DNA of 64,000 nt from Bacteroidales bacterium UBA1309 (GTDB lineage: Bacteria; Bacteroidota; Bacteroidia; Bacteroidales; Dysgonomonadaceae): NCBI GenBank assembly GCA_002307185.1, contig DBTT01000004.1, positions 1 to 64,000 of the forward strand, given 5' to 3'. Shown in pieces: positions 24,697-35,098 of the stretch (its first letter is position 1; each line of letters starts with the position of its first letter). The position numbers and the translations under genes are program-made. A model generated the notes under the pieces. The model saw only the letters and a list, made by a program, of their open reading frames with translations. It did no database searches and was not told the DNA's origin.

Positions 24697-26658
24697 ATGT
24701 CTTTACTGGAAAATATAAACAGTCCTTCTGACTTAAAAAAACTCGGGGAAGATCAGCTACCCGAAGTTTGTAGCGATTTGAGGACATTTCTGATCGATAA
24801 ACTGAGTACCAATCCCGGACACTTTGGGTCCAGTTTGGGTACGGTGGAGCTTACTGTAGCTCTACATTATGTTTACAATACACCGCTTGACCGGATTGTG
24901 TGGGATGTGGGGCATCAGGCTTACAGTCATAAAATATTGACTGGAAGAAGAGACTCCTTCGACACCAACCGCAAGTTTGGAGGATTGTCCGGATTCCCGA
25001 ATCCGGAAGAAAGCGAATACGATGCTTTCATCGCAGGGCATGCCTCCAACTCGATTTCGGCGGCTCTGGGGATGGCAGTGGCCTTTAGACTAAAAAAAGA
25101 AAATGACCGCCGGGTGGTGGCCGTCATCGGAGATGGATCGCTCACCGGAGGGCTTGCCTTTGAAGGACTGAATAACGCCGCCTCACAGCCAAACGACCTG
25201 CTCATCATTCTCAATGACAACGACATGGCCATCGACAACAATGTGGGCGGACTCAACGAATATTTGGTAAAACTAACCACATCTAGCACCTACAACAAGA
25301 TTCGCTACGATGTGTATCAACATTTTAAGCGTCAGAAACTGATTACGGAGGGAGGAAAGAATTTCATTTTGCGCTTAAACAACAGCGTGAAAGCGATTAT
25401 TTCCAAGCAACACAATATTTTTGAAGGATTAAATATCCGGTACTTTGGTCCTGTGGATGGACATGACGTGAAAGGCCTTATCCGTATTTTGAGGAACATC
25501 AAGAATATGAAGGGGCCTAAGCTCCTGCATATTTGCACCATGAAGGGAAAAGGTTACGAACCGGCCGAAAAGTCTGCCATCGTATGGCATGCACCCGGCA
25601 AGTTCAACAAAGAAACCGGAGAAAGAATCATAAGTTCATCGGGCCCTTGCGCTCCGAAATTTCAAGATGTGTTCGGAAAGACCTTGGTGGAGTTGGCCAA
25701 ACAAAATGAAACCATTGTGGGGATCACTCCCGCGATGCCAACGGGCTGTTCCATGACTTATATGATGAAGGAATTTCCTTCACGGTCGTTTGATGTCGGC
25801 ATAGCCGAAGAGCATTCGGTGACCTATTCTGCCGGATTGGCCAAAGAGGGCTTGCTCCCATTTTGCAACATCTACTCCTCCTTTATGCAACGGGCTTACG
25901 ACCAGGTGATCCACGATGTGGCGATCCAAAAGCTTCACGTTGTGTTCTGCCTCGACCGAGCCGGATTGGTTGGAGAAGATGGCGTTACCCATCACGGGGC
26001 ATTTGATTTGGCTTACATGCGCTGCGTGCCGAATCTTATTATTTCGTCACCTATCAACGAACACTATTTGCGCCACCTGATGTACACGGCCACTTACAAT
26101 GCTAATCAGCCGTTTGTTATCCGCTATCCACGAGGAGAAGGTAGCTTGATCGACTGGCAATGCGAAATGAAATCTATCGAAATCGGCAAAGGCCGAAAAT
26201 TGAACGAAGGCAAAGACTTGGCGGTGTTGTCTATAGGTCCCATTGGAGTTCAAGTAGGAGCTGCTATTCAGCGTTTGGAAGCCGAAGGACATTCGGTGGC
26301 ACACTACGACATGATATTTTTGAAACCCATCGATACCGCGCTATTGCACGAAGTGGCTTCCCGTCATTCCAAAATCGTGACGGTGGAAGACGGCGTGGTA
26401 ACGGGCGGATTGGGCAGCGCAGTGCTGGAATATCTTGCCGACAATAAGTTCAACAATATAGATGTGGAAAGAATAGGACTTCCCGACAGCTTTGTCACCC
26501 ATGGGTCAATCCCTGAATTAACAAAGCTTTGTGGTATAGATCAGGAAGGCATTTACCAAAAGTTATTGCAAATGCTGACGAAAAACAACTCCGTAGGCAA
26601 GACCGATGCCGTATTACGCGAAAAAAAAGTTTCAATAACTTTTCAGGAAGACAAATAA
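24697..26658 (+). CDS. dxs: 1-deoxy-D-xylulose-5-phosphate synthase
   Basis: A 653-residue thiamine-diphosphate enzyme that condenses pyruvate and glyceraldehyde 3-phosphate in the first step of the MEP isoprenoid pathway. Key parts: NPGHFGSSLGTVELTVALH, WDVGHQAYSHKILTGR, the ThDP/Mg motif GDGSLTGGLAFEGLNNA, then GIAEEHSVTYSAGLA in the pyrimidine-binding domain and VEDGVVTGGLGSAV in the C-terminal domain. Length and order are standard. It precedes trkA by 107 bases, and this dxs-trkA-trkH order is familiar from Bacteroidales. Confidence 0.97.
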   Translation: MSLLENINSPSDLKKLGEDQLPEVCSDLRTFLIDKLSTNPGHFGSSLGTVELTVALHYVYNTPLDRIVWDVGHQAYSHKILTGRRDSFDTNRKFGGLSGFPNPEESEYDAFIAGHASNSISAALGMAVAFRLKKENDRRVVAVIGDGSLTGGLAFEGLNNAASQPNDLLIILNDNDMAIDNNVGGLNEYLVKLTTSSTYNKIRYDVYQHFKRQKLITEGGKNFILRLNNSVKAIISKQHNIFEGLNIRYFGPVDGHDVKGLIRILRNIKNMKGPKLLHICTMKGKGYEPAEKSAIVWHAPGKFNKETGERIISSSGPCAPKFQDVFGKTLVELAKQNETIVGITPAMPTGCSMTYMMKEFPSRSFDVGIAEEHSVTYSAGLAKEGLLPFCNIYSSFMQRAYDQVIHDVAIQKLHVVFCLDRAGLVGEDGVTHHGAFDLAYMRCVPNLIISSPINEHYLRHLMYTATYNANQPFVIRYPRGEGSLIDWQCEMKSIEIGKGRKLNEGKDLAVLSIGPIGVQVGAAIQRLEAEGHSVAHYDMIFLKPIDTALLHEVASRHSKIVTVEDGVVTGGLGSAVLEYLADNKFNNIDVERIGLPDSFVTHGSIPELTKLCGIDQEGIYQKLLQMLTKNNSVGKTDAVLREKKVSITFQEDK

Positions 26659-26765
26659 GGAATTCATATTTCCCCCAAAATCCGATGAACGTATCAAGCA
26701 ATGGAGAAAGTAGAAGTTCATGAAATACGTTCAAAGAATATAGCCCTTAAAACAATTATTTTCGT

Positions 26766-28103
26766 ATGAGAATCATCATAGCTGGTGCTGGTGAAGTGGG
26801 AACCCACTTGGCAAAACTTCTCTCTTCTGAGAGCCATGACATTGTGTTGCTCGATCAAGACAGGGAGCGATTCAAACAAGATGTAGCCTCGTTTGACATA
26901 ATGACCATGGTTGGCTCTGCCACCTCCCTCAACGACCTGACCGAAGCTGGGGTGAAAAAATGCGACCTCTTTGTGGCTGTGACACCCGAAGAGTCAGCCA
27001 ACATTAATTCTTGCATGTTAGCCTCTTTTTTGGGAGCCAAGAAAACTTTTGCCCGAATCGACAATTACGAATACTTGTTGCCCAAGAATGCCGAAGTTTT
27101 TCAAAAATTAGGTGTCCATGCCATGTTTTACCCCGAGATGCTTGCCGCCAAAGAAATTGTGTCTGCCATTCGCCATCCTTGGGCGAGGTTGTGGTTCCAG
27201 CTATGCGGGGGCGAGATGGTGTTAGTCGGTGTGAAAGTGCGTGAAAATGCTTTTATCGTCAACAAATACTTATCCGAACTGAATGCCGACCAAAAGAAAT
27301 ACCACGTGGTGGCCATCAAACGGAACAACATTACAATTATCCCGAACGGCTCACACCAAATATTGGCCAACGACCTCCTGTTTTTTGCCGTTACCAAAGA
27401 TCATGTGAACGAAATACCAAAAATTACGGGCAAAAAGATGTTCGAAGTAAAGAACCTGATGATTATGGGAGGAGGCCGAATCGCTATCCGGACCACCCAA
27501 TATCTGCCAGATAACATCCGCATCAAACTCCTTGAACCTGCTATGGATAAATGCCAAAAATTGGCGGAAAAAGTGCCCTCCAATGTGACGATTTATCACG
27601 AAGACGGACGCAACACCGACTTCCTCATTCAGGAAGGAATTGAAGAGATGGATGCCTTTGTGGCCCTGACAGGAAGTCCCGAGGTGAATATCTTGTCGTG
27701 TATGGCGGCCAAACGTTTTGGCGTGCAGAGGACGGTGGCGGAGATAGAAAACATGGACTACATCCCGATGGCCGAGAGTTTCGACATTGGAGCTGTGATC
27801 AATAAAAAAATCATTGCGGCCAGCAATATTTTCCGGTTCTTATTGGATGCAGATGTTTCAAGTGCCAAGCGTCTCTCTTTTGCAGATGCCGTGGTCGCCG
27901 AAATGGTGGTCAGGGAAGATGCCCGGATTACGAAGAAGCCCGTCAAGAGCCTTAACTTGCCGGCAAGCATCACGCTAGGAGGACTCATCCGCGACGGAAA
28001 AGCGATGATGATTGATGGCGAGACGCTGATACAAGCCAACGACCACGTGGTGGTATTCTGTTTGGATGATGCGCTCAAAAATGCAGAAAAATTATTTGGG
28101 TAA
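26766..28103 (+). CDS. trkA: Trk potassium uptake regulatory subunit TrkA
   Basis: A 445-residue cytosolic protein with two RCK units, each an N-terminal NAD-binding Rossmann domain (IIIAGAGEVGTHLAKLL at residue 2; LMIMGGGRIAIRTTQYL near 234) followed by a TrkA-C domain. It gates the TrkH channel in response to nucleotides. No signal peptide. The stop codon lies 10 bases before the trkH start. Confidence 0.95.
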   Translation: MRIIIAGAGEVGTHLAKLLSSESHDIVLLDQDRERFKQDVASFDIMTMVGSATSLNDLTEAGVKKCDLFVAVTPEESANINSCMLASFLGAKKTFARIDNYEYLLPKNAEVFQKLGVHAMFYPEMLAAKEIVSAIRHPWARLWFQLCGGEMVLVGVKVRENAFIVNKYLSELNADQKKYHVVAIKRNNITIIPNGSHQILANDLLFFAVTKDHVNEIPKITGKKMFEVKNLMIMGGGRIAIRTTQYLPDNIRIKLLEPAMDKCQKLAEKVPSNVTIYHEDGRNTDFLIQEGIEEMDAFVALTGSPEVNILSCMAAKRFGVQRTVAEIENMDYIPMAESFDIGAVINKKIIAASNIFRFLLDADVSSAKRLSFADAVVAEMVVREDARITKKPVKSLNLPASITLGGLIRDGKAMMIDGETLIQANDHVVVFCLDDALKNAEKLFG

Positions 28104-28113
28104 TATTCAGGGA

Positions 28114-29577
28114 ATGATAGGCAACTTTAATATACGGTTTGTTCTCCGAATCTTGGGATTCATCCTCATCATCGAGTCGCTCTTCATGATGGTCTGTTCC
28201 GTGGTTTCGTTCTACTACATGGAAGAGTGCGGCGACGTGATCCTCACGAGCAGCGCCATAACGCTTTTGTGCGGCGTTTTTTTACGCATATTTGGCACCG
28301 AAGACATTCAAAAGAAAACCAGCAAACGGGAAAGCTTCGTGACCGTCACCCTGATATGGGTTTTGCTATCGGTGTTTGGGATGCTCCCATTCTACTACAG
28401 CGGTGTGATTCCCCGATGGAGCGACGCATTTTTCGAAACCATGTCGGGATTCACCACTACGGGTTCGACTATCTTGCGGCACATAGACGATGTCCCCAAA
28501 GGTCTCTTGTTGTGGCGGAGCATCACACAATGGATTGGAGGGATCGGTATCATCGTTTTTGCGTTGTTGCTGCTCCCCATGGTGAGCGGAAATGCGGTCA
28601 GCCTCTACAACTCCGAAGTCACGGGGATATCCAAAGATAAATTTAGTCCGAAAATCAAACAGACCGCTTCACGCCTTTGGGTTATCTACCTCATCATAAC
28701 GTTTTTGTTGATCTTCTTGCTCTGGTTGGGACCGATGAGCCTCTTCGACTCGATATGCCATGCCTTGACAACCGTTTCTACTGGCGGATTATCCACCAAG
28801 CAAGCAAGCATTGCCTATTGGGACTCAGCCTATGTGGAGTATGTGATCAGCTTGTTCATGTTTATCGGCGGAGTCAATTTCAGCTTGATCTATTTCCTGT
28901 TCAAGGGAAACTTCAAAAAGATATTGCGGGACGAAGAGTTCAAGTGGTATCTGCTGGTGTTTGCCATTGTCACGCTACTCGTTGCAGCGGGGCTTTATAG
29001 TTCGGGCTTAGTGAAAGGGGTGGAAACTTCCTTCCGGACATCGCTCTTCCAGGTTATATCAGTGATGACCTCAACGGGCTTTTCAACAAGCGATTTCACC
29101 CTATGGGGAGTTCCATACGCCATGCTAATGTACCTGCTGATGGTGTTCTGCGCTTCTGCCGGATCCACATCTGGCGGATTGAAAATTGTGCGGATGGTGA
29201 TCCTTTCGAAGAATGCCATCAATGAATTTAAGCGGCAAGTTCACCCCAACGCCATTCTGCCCGTACGTCTCAATGGCAATGTAGTGTCCAATGAAGTGGT
29301 GACAAAAATCTTAGCTTTTATATTTCTCTACCTCACCATCCTGGTTATGAGCTTTATCGTGCTGAGCTTCACCGGAATGAATTTTGAGGAGTCCACCAGT
29401 GCCGCCATCTCATGTATTAGCAACGTAGGCCCAGGCTTAGGCACATTGGCATCAAACGGTCATTTTGGGGATATTCCGGAATTTTCCAAATGGTATCTTT
29501 CTTTCTTGATGCTGGTGGGTAGGCTGGAAATCTTTACGGTTTTATCCTTGTTTATGCCAGCATTTTGGAAAAGGTAA
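28114..29577 (+). CDS. trkH: Trk potassium transporter membrane subunit TrkH
   Basis: A 487-residue polytopic inner-membrane protein of the TrkH/KtrB superfamily. Four pore-loop repeats with the filter glycines are visible: SGFTTTGSTI, TTVSTGGLST, SVMTSTGFSTSD and SCISNVGPGLG. The frame is open upstream to 28066, overlapping trkA, but family members begin at the MIGNFNIRFVLRILG segment, so the ATG at 28114 is chosen. It imports K+ together with TrkA, relevant to osmotic balance along with the trehalose genes further on. Confidence 0.95.
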   Translation: MIGNFNIRFVLRILGFILIIESLFMMVCSVVSFYYMEECGDVILTSSAITLLCGVFLRIFGTEDIQKKTSKRESFVTVTLIWVLLSVFGMLPFYYSGVIPRWSDAFFETMSGFTTTGSTILRHIDDVPKGLLLWRSITQWIGGIGIIVFALLLLPMVSGNAVSLYNSEVTGISKDKFSPKIKQTASRLWVIYLIITFLLIFLLWLGPMSLFDSICHALTTVSTGGLSTKQASIAYWDSAYVEYVISLFMFIGGVNFSLIYFLFKGNFKKILRDEEFKWYLLVFAIVTLLVAAGLYSSGLVKGVETSFRTSLFQVISVMTSTGFSTSDFTLWGVPYAMLMYLLMVFCASAGSTSGGLKIVRMVILSKNAINEFKRQVHPNAILPVRLNGNVVSNEVVTKILAFIFLYLTILVMSFIVLSFTGMNFEESTSAAISCISNVGPGLGTLASNGHFGDIPEFSKWYLSFLMLVGRLEIFTVLSLFMPAFWKR

Positions 29578-29686
29578 GTTTCTTGATTATTGTATTGTAT
29601 TTTAAATTGTCCCCTCGATTTCCGCTCTTCATACTTGGCCTGTTTTCCTTATTAAGTGATAGGAATGATATATCTAAGCTGAAGCT

Positions 29687-29711
29687 AATAGCTTTTAGCA
29701 ATTAAGCTATT
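29687..29711. other. 8-bp hairpin between trkH and glycogen synthase
   Basis: AATAGCTT (29687-29694), nine-base loop, AAGCTATT (29704-29711), without a T-run. It may mark the end of the dxs-trk transcript, but this is uncertain. Confidence 0.3.
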
Positions 29712-29765
29712 GGGTATATTTTCCGTTAAAAAAACACGACAATTTATTTTTGAAATTAGTTATCT

Positions 29766-29773
29766 TATCTTTG
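29766..29773 (+). promoter_or_regulatory. -7 box for glycogen synthase
   Basis: TATCTTTG matches TAnnTTTG, 40 bases upstream of the ATG at 29813. It falls inside the reading frame's upstream extension, which argues that translation starts at 29813 rather than at 29750. Confidence 0.5.
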
Positions 29774-29812
29774 TCTTTTAAAGTAAGATCTGAGTATTAT
29801 AAAAAAAATTCT

Positions 29813-31465
29813 ATGAGCCAATCAAAAGCACAGACATCTGATTATCTGTTTGAAGCAAGCTGGGAAGTCTGTAACAAAGTGGGGGGAATCTACACCGTGT
29901 TAGCATCTAAAGCAAAATCATTAAAACTAACATACGGAGAGCATCTTCTATTTATTGGTCCTGATGTTTGGAAAAAAAGCGAAAGCCCTTGGTTTATTGA
30001 GGACTACGAATTGTTTTCAGAATGGAAAGAACATGCCCACAAGCAAGACGCGCTCAAATTGAGAATCGGCAGATGGGACATTGAGGGACAGCCCATAGTC
30101 ATCCTTGTGGATTTCCAAGATTTCTTTTTGCGGAAAGAAGAAATTTACGCTGAAATGTGGGAAGACTTTCAAGTGGATTCCCTGTTTGCTTATGGAGATT
30201 ACGACGAATCTTGCATGTTTGCCTATTCTACTGGATGCATAATAAAAAGTTTTTATGAGTTTCATGGCCTTATCAATAACAACGTAGTTGCCCATTTTGA
30301 CGAATGGATGTTGGGCATGGGATTGCTATATGTAAAACATTTCCTACCCAAAGTGGCGACCGTATTCACCACGCATGCCACATCTATCGGGCGTTCCATT
30401 GCGGGCAACAACAAGCCACTCTACAACTATCTTTCGGCTTACAATGGCGACCAAATGGCCCGAGAACTAAACATGGTAGCTAAACATTCCATTGAGAAAA
30501 TAGCAGCTCAAAATGCGGATTGCTTCACCACCGTGAGCGACATTACCGCAACCGAATGCGCCCAACTACTCGAACGCCGCCCCATCGTAACTCCCAACGG
30601 ATTCGAGCAAGACATGATTCCCAAGGGCAAAGAATACGCCAAGAAGCGAAGCGAAGCAAGGAGTTCCCTGATTAATGTCGCCGAAAAACTTGTTGGCCAT
30701 GAGATTGATGATGATGCGGTGCTGGTGGCAACAAGTGGAAGATACGAATACAAAAACAAAGGTATTGACGTTTTCATAGAAGCACTCAATAAATTGAGAC
30801 ACATCAAGCAGCTCAAGAAAGACGTCGTTGCATTCATCATGGTACCCGCCTGGATGAAAGAACCTCGTGCCGATTTGGTCGAACGCCTCAGCCACAAAGT
30901 TGTACGTGGGCCATTGGAACACCCTTTCCTCACACATTGGCTTCATAACATCCACGAAGACAATGTTCTCAAACAAATTGCGGCCTCAGGCTTTCAGAAT
31001 TCTGCCGAAGAACGGGTAAAAGTGATATTTGTGCCTTCCTATTTGACAGGAGAAGACGGTATTTTCAACAAAACATATTACGACTTGCTTATCGGAATGG
31101 ATGTAACCGCATTCCCGTCTTACTACGAGCCTTGGGGATACACGCCCCATGAAAGCATCGCTTTTTCTGTTCCAACAATCACCACCACCCTTGCCGGATT
31201 CGGTTTGTGGAACAAGAAAATCGGCGATAAAAAAGGCCTGGATGATGGGGTGGAGGTCATTCATCGCGACGACTACAACTATTACGACGTTGCACAAGAC
31301 ATTTGCGATTTAATCTTTGAAGTTTCGGTGAAGAGCAATGAACAAGAAAAGAAGATGAGGCAGGCCGCCACGGAACGGTCAAAATTAGCAGATTGGAAGC
31401 ATTTCATTAAATTTTACCTACAAACGTATGAAGAAGCATTGGCTATTGCAAAAAAAAGAGTATAA
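29813..31465 (+). CDS. glycogen synthase, GT3 type
   Basis: A 550-residue cytoplasmic glycosyltransferase. The start DYLFEASWEVCNKVGGIYTVLASKA (K-x-GG-like donor-binding loop) and FTTHATSIGRSIAGNN resemble the eukaryotic/Bacteroidetes GT3 glycogen synthases rather than bacterial GlgA. The C-terminal half carries FPSYYEPWGYTPHESIAFSVPTITTTLAGFG, the nucleotide-sugar binding region with the catalytic glutamate. It extends alpha-1,4-glucan chains. The phosphorylase that degrades such chains follows 79 bases later. Confidence 0.92.
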   Translation: MSQSKAQTSDYLFEASWEVCNKVGGIYTVLASKAKSLKLTYGEHLLFIGPDVWKKSESPWFIEDYELFSEWKEHAHKQDALKLRIGRWDIEGQPIVILVDFQDFFLRKEEIYAEMWEDFQVDSLFAYGDYDESCMFAYSTGCIIKSFYEFHGLINNNVVAHFDEWMLGMGLLYVKHFLPKVATVFTTHATSIGRSIAGNNKPLYNYLSAYNGDQMARELNMVAKHSIEKIAAQNADCFTTVSDITATECAQLLERRPIVTPNGFEQDMIPKGKEYAKKRSEARSSLINVAEKLVGHEIDDDAVLVATSGRYEYKNKGIDVFIEALNKLRHIKQLKKDVVAFIMVPAWMKEPRADLVERLSHKVVRGPLEHPFLTHWLHNIHEDNVLKQIAASGFQNSAEERVKVIFVPSYLTGEDGIFNKTYYDLLIGMDVTAFPSYYEPWGYTPHESIAFSVPTITTTLAGFGLWNKKIGDKKGLDDGVEVIHRDDYNYYDVAQDICDLIFEVSVKSNEQEKKMRQAATERSKLADWKHFIKFYLQTYEEALAIAKKRV

Positions 31466-31544
31466 TTGCACTCTAGATTAAAGGCATATAAAGCACTGCA
31501 CAAACCTATTGTTTTAAGTACTCACGTTACTAACATGCTAAGAT

Positions 31545-34124
31545 ATGAAAATTAAAGCAAGCTATTCTAATTCGCCCTCATGGAGAAATGTATATACACA
31601 TGCCAATCTCCCGGAAGAATTACATCCATTAGAAAAAATCGCCAAGAATTTATGGTGGGTTTGGAACAACGAAGCAATCGAGATATTCGAAGATATCGAT
31701 CTTAAGCTGTGGGAAGAAACAAAACAAAACCCGGTACTTTTTCTCCAAAGTTTGTCCTTGGAAAAAACAAAGGAAATCGTGAAAGACGATGTCCTGATGG
31801 GCAAGATCAAAAAAGTAGTGAGAGATTTTGAGGCGTATTTGGCCGAAAAGCCCGACGAGTCGAAAACGTCCATCGCCTATTTCAGTATGGAATATGGCTT
31901 GACCCATGTGCTTAAAATCTATTCGGGGGGTCTTGGTGTTTTAGCCGGTGACTATTTGAAAGAAGCAAGCGACAGCCATGTGGACTTGACGGCCGTGGGT
32001 TTCCTATATCGCTACGGATATTTCACACAATCTATCTCTCCTGATGGGCAACAAGTTGCCAACTACGAGCCACAAAATTTCAACGAACTACCATTGGAAC
32101 CCGTTTTGGGAGAAAACGGCTTGCAACTGGTTCTGGAAGTTCCCTATCCCGAAAGAAACGTTTATGCTCATGTTTGGAAAGTGAATGTAGGACGCATCAG
32201 TTTATACCTATTGGATACAGACTTTGATGCCAACAGTGAATTTGATAAATCCATCACCCACCAGCTTTATGGAGGCGATTGGGAAAACCGTATGAAACAA
32301 GAGTATTTGTTGGGAATCGGCGGTATTTTGCTGTTGAACAAGCTTGGCATCAAAAAAGATGTCTATCATTGCAACGAAGGACATGCGGCCCTGATCAATG
32401 TTCAACGCTTGGTTGACCTGATTGAAAACGAAGGACTAAGCCTGAACCAAGCATTAGAAGTTGTCCGGTCTTCCGGTCTTTACACTGTTCACACTCCTGT
32501 ACCTGCCGGCCACGACTATTTCGACGAGGGTCTTTTAGGAAAATATCTGGGAAGCTATCCCGCACGCCTTGGAATTTCTTGGCAAGACTTCGTGGATATG
32601 GGCCGCGAACATCCTGGAACAAACGAGAAGTTCAGCATGAGTGCCTTTGCACTAAACACTTGCCTGCATGCAAATGGCGTGAGCTACCTTCACGGAATTG
32701 TCTCCAAAAGCATGTTCCAGCCAATTTGGCCAGGTTATTTCCCGGAAGAACTACATGTAGGGCATGTCACTAACGGGGTGCACTTGCCGACATGGACAGC
32801 CAAAGAGATGAAAACTCTCTACTACAAGACATTTGACAAAAACTTCCTGAACGATCAATCCAACCTCGAAATTTGGGACGACATTTACCGTGTGCCGGAT
32901 GAAGAGTTATGGGGAGTGCGTTCTATCTTGAAAAAAAGGTTGATCGACTATGTAAAAAATCAACTCAGAGAAAGCTTGAACAAGAGTAGCCGCAAGCCAT
33001 CTGAGGTTATTTCCCTGGTCAAAGATATTAAACCAGACGCGTTATTGGTGGGCTTCGGACGCCGTTTTGCCACCTACAAACGCGCACATTTGCTGTTTAC
33101 AGATCTCGATCGTTTGTCCAAGCTGGTAAATAATCCCGAGAGACCTATCCAATTCCTATTTACAGGAAAAGCCCACCCTGCCGACGGCGCCGGCCAAGGC
33201 CTGATCAAACACATTATCGACATCTCGTTGCGGCCCGAATTCTTTGGAAAAATCATTTTCCTTGAAAACTACGACATGCAATTGGCCAAACGCCTGATCT
33301 CGGGCGTTGACATCTGGTTGAATACGCCAACTCGTCCGCTGGAAGCTTCGGGAACTTCGGGAGAAAAAGCCGAAATGAACGGAGTGTTGAATTTCTCGGT
33401 ACTTGACGGATGGTGGTATGAAGGTTACCGTGCGGAAGCTGGTTGGTGTCTGACTGAAAAGCAGACTTACGAAAACACTGGCTATCAGGACGAATTGGAT
33501 GCATCATTGATTTACAACACGTTCGAAAATGAGATTCTTCCGTTGTACTATTCGCGCAACGAAAAAGGATTTTCGTCCGAATGGATTCGCTACGTGAAGA
33601 ATTCAATCGCAAAAATTGCTCCCGTTTACACCACGAAACGCATGATTGACGACTATATTGAAGGATTCTACAGACCGTTGAAAAAACGTCATGAGTTTGT
33701 GGTAGCCGACAATTTCAAAAAAGCGAAGGAATTGGCGGCATGGAAGGAAGACACGGCCGCAAAATGGTATAAGCTATCGGTGGACTCCGTGGAAATTATT
33801 CAGGGTGACACCGAATTGATCCACGACACTCTTAATCTGGTGGAAGGTGCAAAATATACAGGCAAAGTCGTCATCGACAAAAAAGACATTGTGGGTGATG
33901 TGGGCATTGACTTAGTATTCACACAGTTTGACCCAGCAACCAATAGCGACAAATTCTTGTCGTCGAATCCTCTTCAACTAGCAAGGAAAGAGGGTTCTAA
34001 ATTGTTCTTCGAACTCGAATACGAAGCATCGGTGAATGGTTCTACAAAATTTGCATTGAGAGCTTATCCTGTGCATCCCGACATGGAACACCGCCAGGAT
34101 TTTGCTTACGTATATTGGTTCTAA
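31545..34124 (+). CDS. glgP: alpha-glucan phosphorylase (GT35, DUF3417 type)
   Basis: An 859-residue pyridoxal-phosphate enzyme that releases glucose 1-phosphate from alpha-1,4-glucans. The N-terminal 110 residues (NLWWVWNNEAIEIFEDID) are the DUF3417 segment of the short-type bacterial phosphorylases. Catalytic core landmarks: FSMEYGLTHVLKIYSGGLGVLAGD, NEGHAAL, and EASGTSGEKAEMNG with the PLP-binding Lys608. The last 150 residues form an accessory beta domain. Paired with the synthase, it makes a glycogen storage module. Confidence 0.94.
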   Translation: MKIKASYSNSPSWRNVYTHANLPEELHPLEKIAKNLWWVWNNEAIEIFEDIDLKLWEETKQNPVLFLQSLSLEKTKEIVKDDVLMGKIKKVVRDFEAYLAEKPDESKTSIAYFSMEYGLTHVLKIYSGGLGVLAGDYLKEASDSHVDLTAVGFLYRYGYFTQSISPDGQQVANYEPQNFNELPLEPVLGENGLQLVLEVPYPERNVYAHVWKVNVGRISLYLLDTDFDANSEFDKSITHQLYGGDWENRMKQEYLLGIGGILLLNKLGIKKDVYHCNEGHAALINVQRLVDLIENEGLSLNQALEVVRSSGLYTVHTPVPAGHDYFDEGLLGKYLGSYPARLGISWQDFVDMGREHPGTNEKFSMSAFALNTCLHANGVSYLHGIVSKSMFQPIWPGYFPEELHVGHVTNGVHLPTWTAKEMKTLYYKTFDKNFLNDQSNLEIWDDIYRVPDEELWGVRSILKKRLIDYVKNQLRESLNKSSRKPSEVISLVKDIKPDALLVGFGRRFATYKRAHLLFTDLDRLSKLVNNPERPIQFLFTGKAHPADGAGQGLIKHIIDISLRPEFFGKIIFLENYDMQLAKRLISGVDIWLNTPTRPLEASGTSGEKAEMNGVLNFSVLDGWWYEGYRAEAGWCLTEKQTYENTGYQDELDASLIYNTFENEILPLYYSRNEKGFSSEWIRYVKNSIAKIAPVYTTKRMIDDYIEGFYRPLKKRHEFVVADNFKKAKELAAWKEDTAAKWYKLSVDSVEIIQGDTELIHDTLNLVEGAKYTGKVVIDKKDIVGDVGIDLVFTQFDPATNSDKFLSSNPLQLARKEGSKLFFELEYEASVNGSTKFALRAYPVHPDMEHRQDFAYVYWF

Positions 34125-34155
34125 GGCATATAGCTAAATTCTAAATTTGATAAGA

Positions 34156-34186
34156 AAGCGCAGCGGTATATCTCGTTGCGCTTTTT
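34156..34186 (+). terminator. intrinsic terminator after glgP
   Basis: AAGCGCAGCG (34156-34165) pairs with CGTTGCGCTT (34174-34183; one G-T pair), loop of eight bases, followed by TTTTT. It closes the glycogen operon 31 bases past the stop. Confidence 0.8.
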
Positions 34187-34220
34187 CACGTTTTTGATGG
34201 AGTAATTTTACAAGAAAGTA

Positions 34221-34250
34221 TTGCAAAAAAGGAAAAAGTGAGTATCTTTG
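34221..34250 (+). promoter_or_regulatory. tRNA-His promoter
   Basis: TTG (34221-34223), 19-base spacer, TATCTTTG (34243-34250), a full match to the Bacteroidetes housekeeping consensus, 18 bases ahead of the tRNA. Confidence 0.75.
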
Positions 34251-34268
34251 CACCGCAAAACAAATATG

Positions 34269-34342
<74 letters not shown>

Positions 34343-34360
34343 CTTCAGAAAAAGGAAAAG

Positions 34361-34397
34361 TCCAAGTCGATACGTCGTTATCCACTTGGATTTTTTT
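34361..34397 (+). terminator. terminator of tRNA-His
   Basis: TCCAAGT (34361-34367) pairs with ACTTGGA (34384-34390), followed by seven T (34391-34397). Confidence 0.75.
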
Positions 34398-34410
34398 ATT
34401 GTTTTTTGAA

Positions 34411-34441
34411 TTGCCGCGATAAATTCTTATTCATATATTTG
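34411..34441 (+). promoter_or_regulatory. promoter of the DUF4254-GT9 pair
   Basis: TTG (34411-34413), 20-base spacer, TATATTTG (34434-34441), a full Bacteroidetes consensus, 25 bases before the DUF4254 start codon. Confidence 0.7.
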
Positions 34442-34466
34442 TTTAATCATAAAAATAATAGAAACA

Positions 34467-35078
34467 ATGTCATTCAGCAATTTATCAAATCCTATATTTG
34501 AAAAAGTCATCAACGACTACCACCAATACGACGATGTGGATGCACCCATCGAAAATCCCTACACCTTTCAGACTATCGAATATTTTCTGTATCTGAAAAA
34601 CTGGATTGATACGGTGCAATGGCATCTGGAAGACATTATCCGTGACCCAAACATCGACCCTGTGAATGCTTTGGAAATCAAACGGCGGATCGACAAGTCG
34701 AATCAAGAACGCACCGACATGGTGGAAATGATAGACAGTTATTTCCTGGACACCTATAAGCACGCAACTCCTCTGCCAACGGCCAAAATCAATACGGAAA
34801 GCCCTGCTTGGGCCATAGACCGGCTATCAATCTTGGCATTGAAAATTTACCACATGCACCAGGAAGTGATTCGTGAAGATGCAGAAGAAGCCCACAAAGA
34901 GGCTTGCCAAAAGAAATTAGACATTCTCATGGAACAGAAAAAAGACCTCTCAACGGCAATCGATGAACTGTTGCAGGACATTGAAAAGGGCGAAAAATAC
35001 ATGAAGGTATATAAGCAAATGAAAATGTACAACGACCCCAACCTGAACCCGATCCTGTACGTGGGTGGTAAGAAATAA
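34467..35078 (+). CDS. DUF4254 protein
   Basis: A 203-residue, all-helical cytoplasmic protein. The segment NPYTFQTIEYFLYLKNWIDTVQWHLEDIIRDPNIDP followed by KRRIDKSNQERTDMVEMID fits DUF4254, a Bacteroidetes family regularly found next to a GT9 glycosyltransferase. The function is unknown; the linkage suggests a role in lipooligosaccharide core assembly. The GT9 gene follows, separated by a hairpin. Confidence 0.8.
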   Translation: MSFSNLSNPIFEKVINDYHQYDDVDAPIENPYTFQTIEYFLYLKNWIDTVQWHLEDIIRDPNIDPVNALEIKRRIDKSNQERTDMVEMIDSYFLDTYKHATPLPTAKINTESPAWAIDRLSILALKIYHMHQEVIREDAEEAHKEACQKKLDILMEQKKDLSTAIDELLQDIEKGEKYMKVYKQMKMYNDPNLNPILYVGGKK

Positions 35079-35098
35079 CGCTCCATTCAAGCATCATC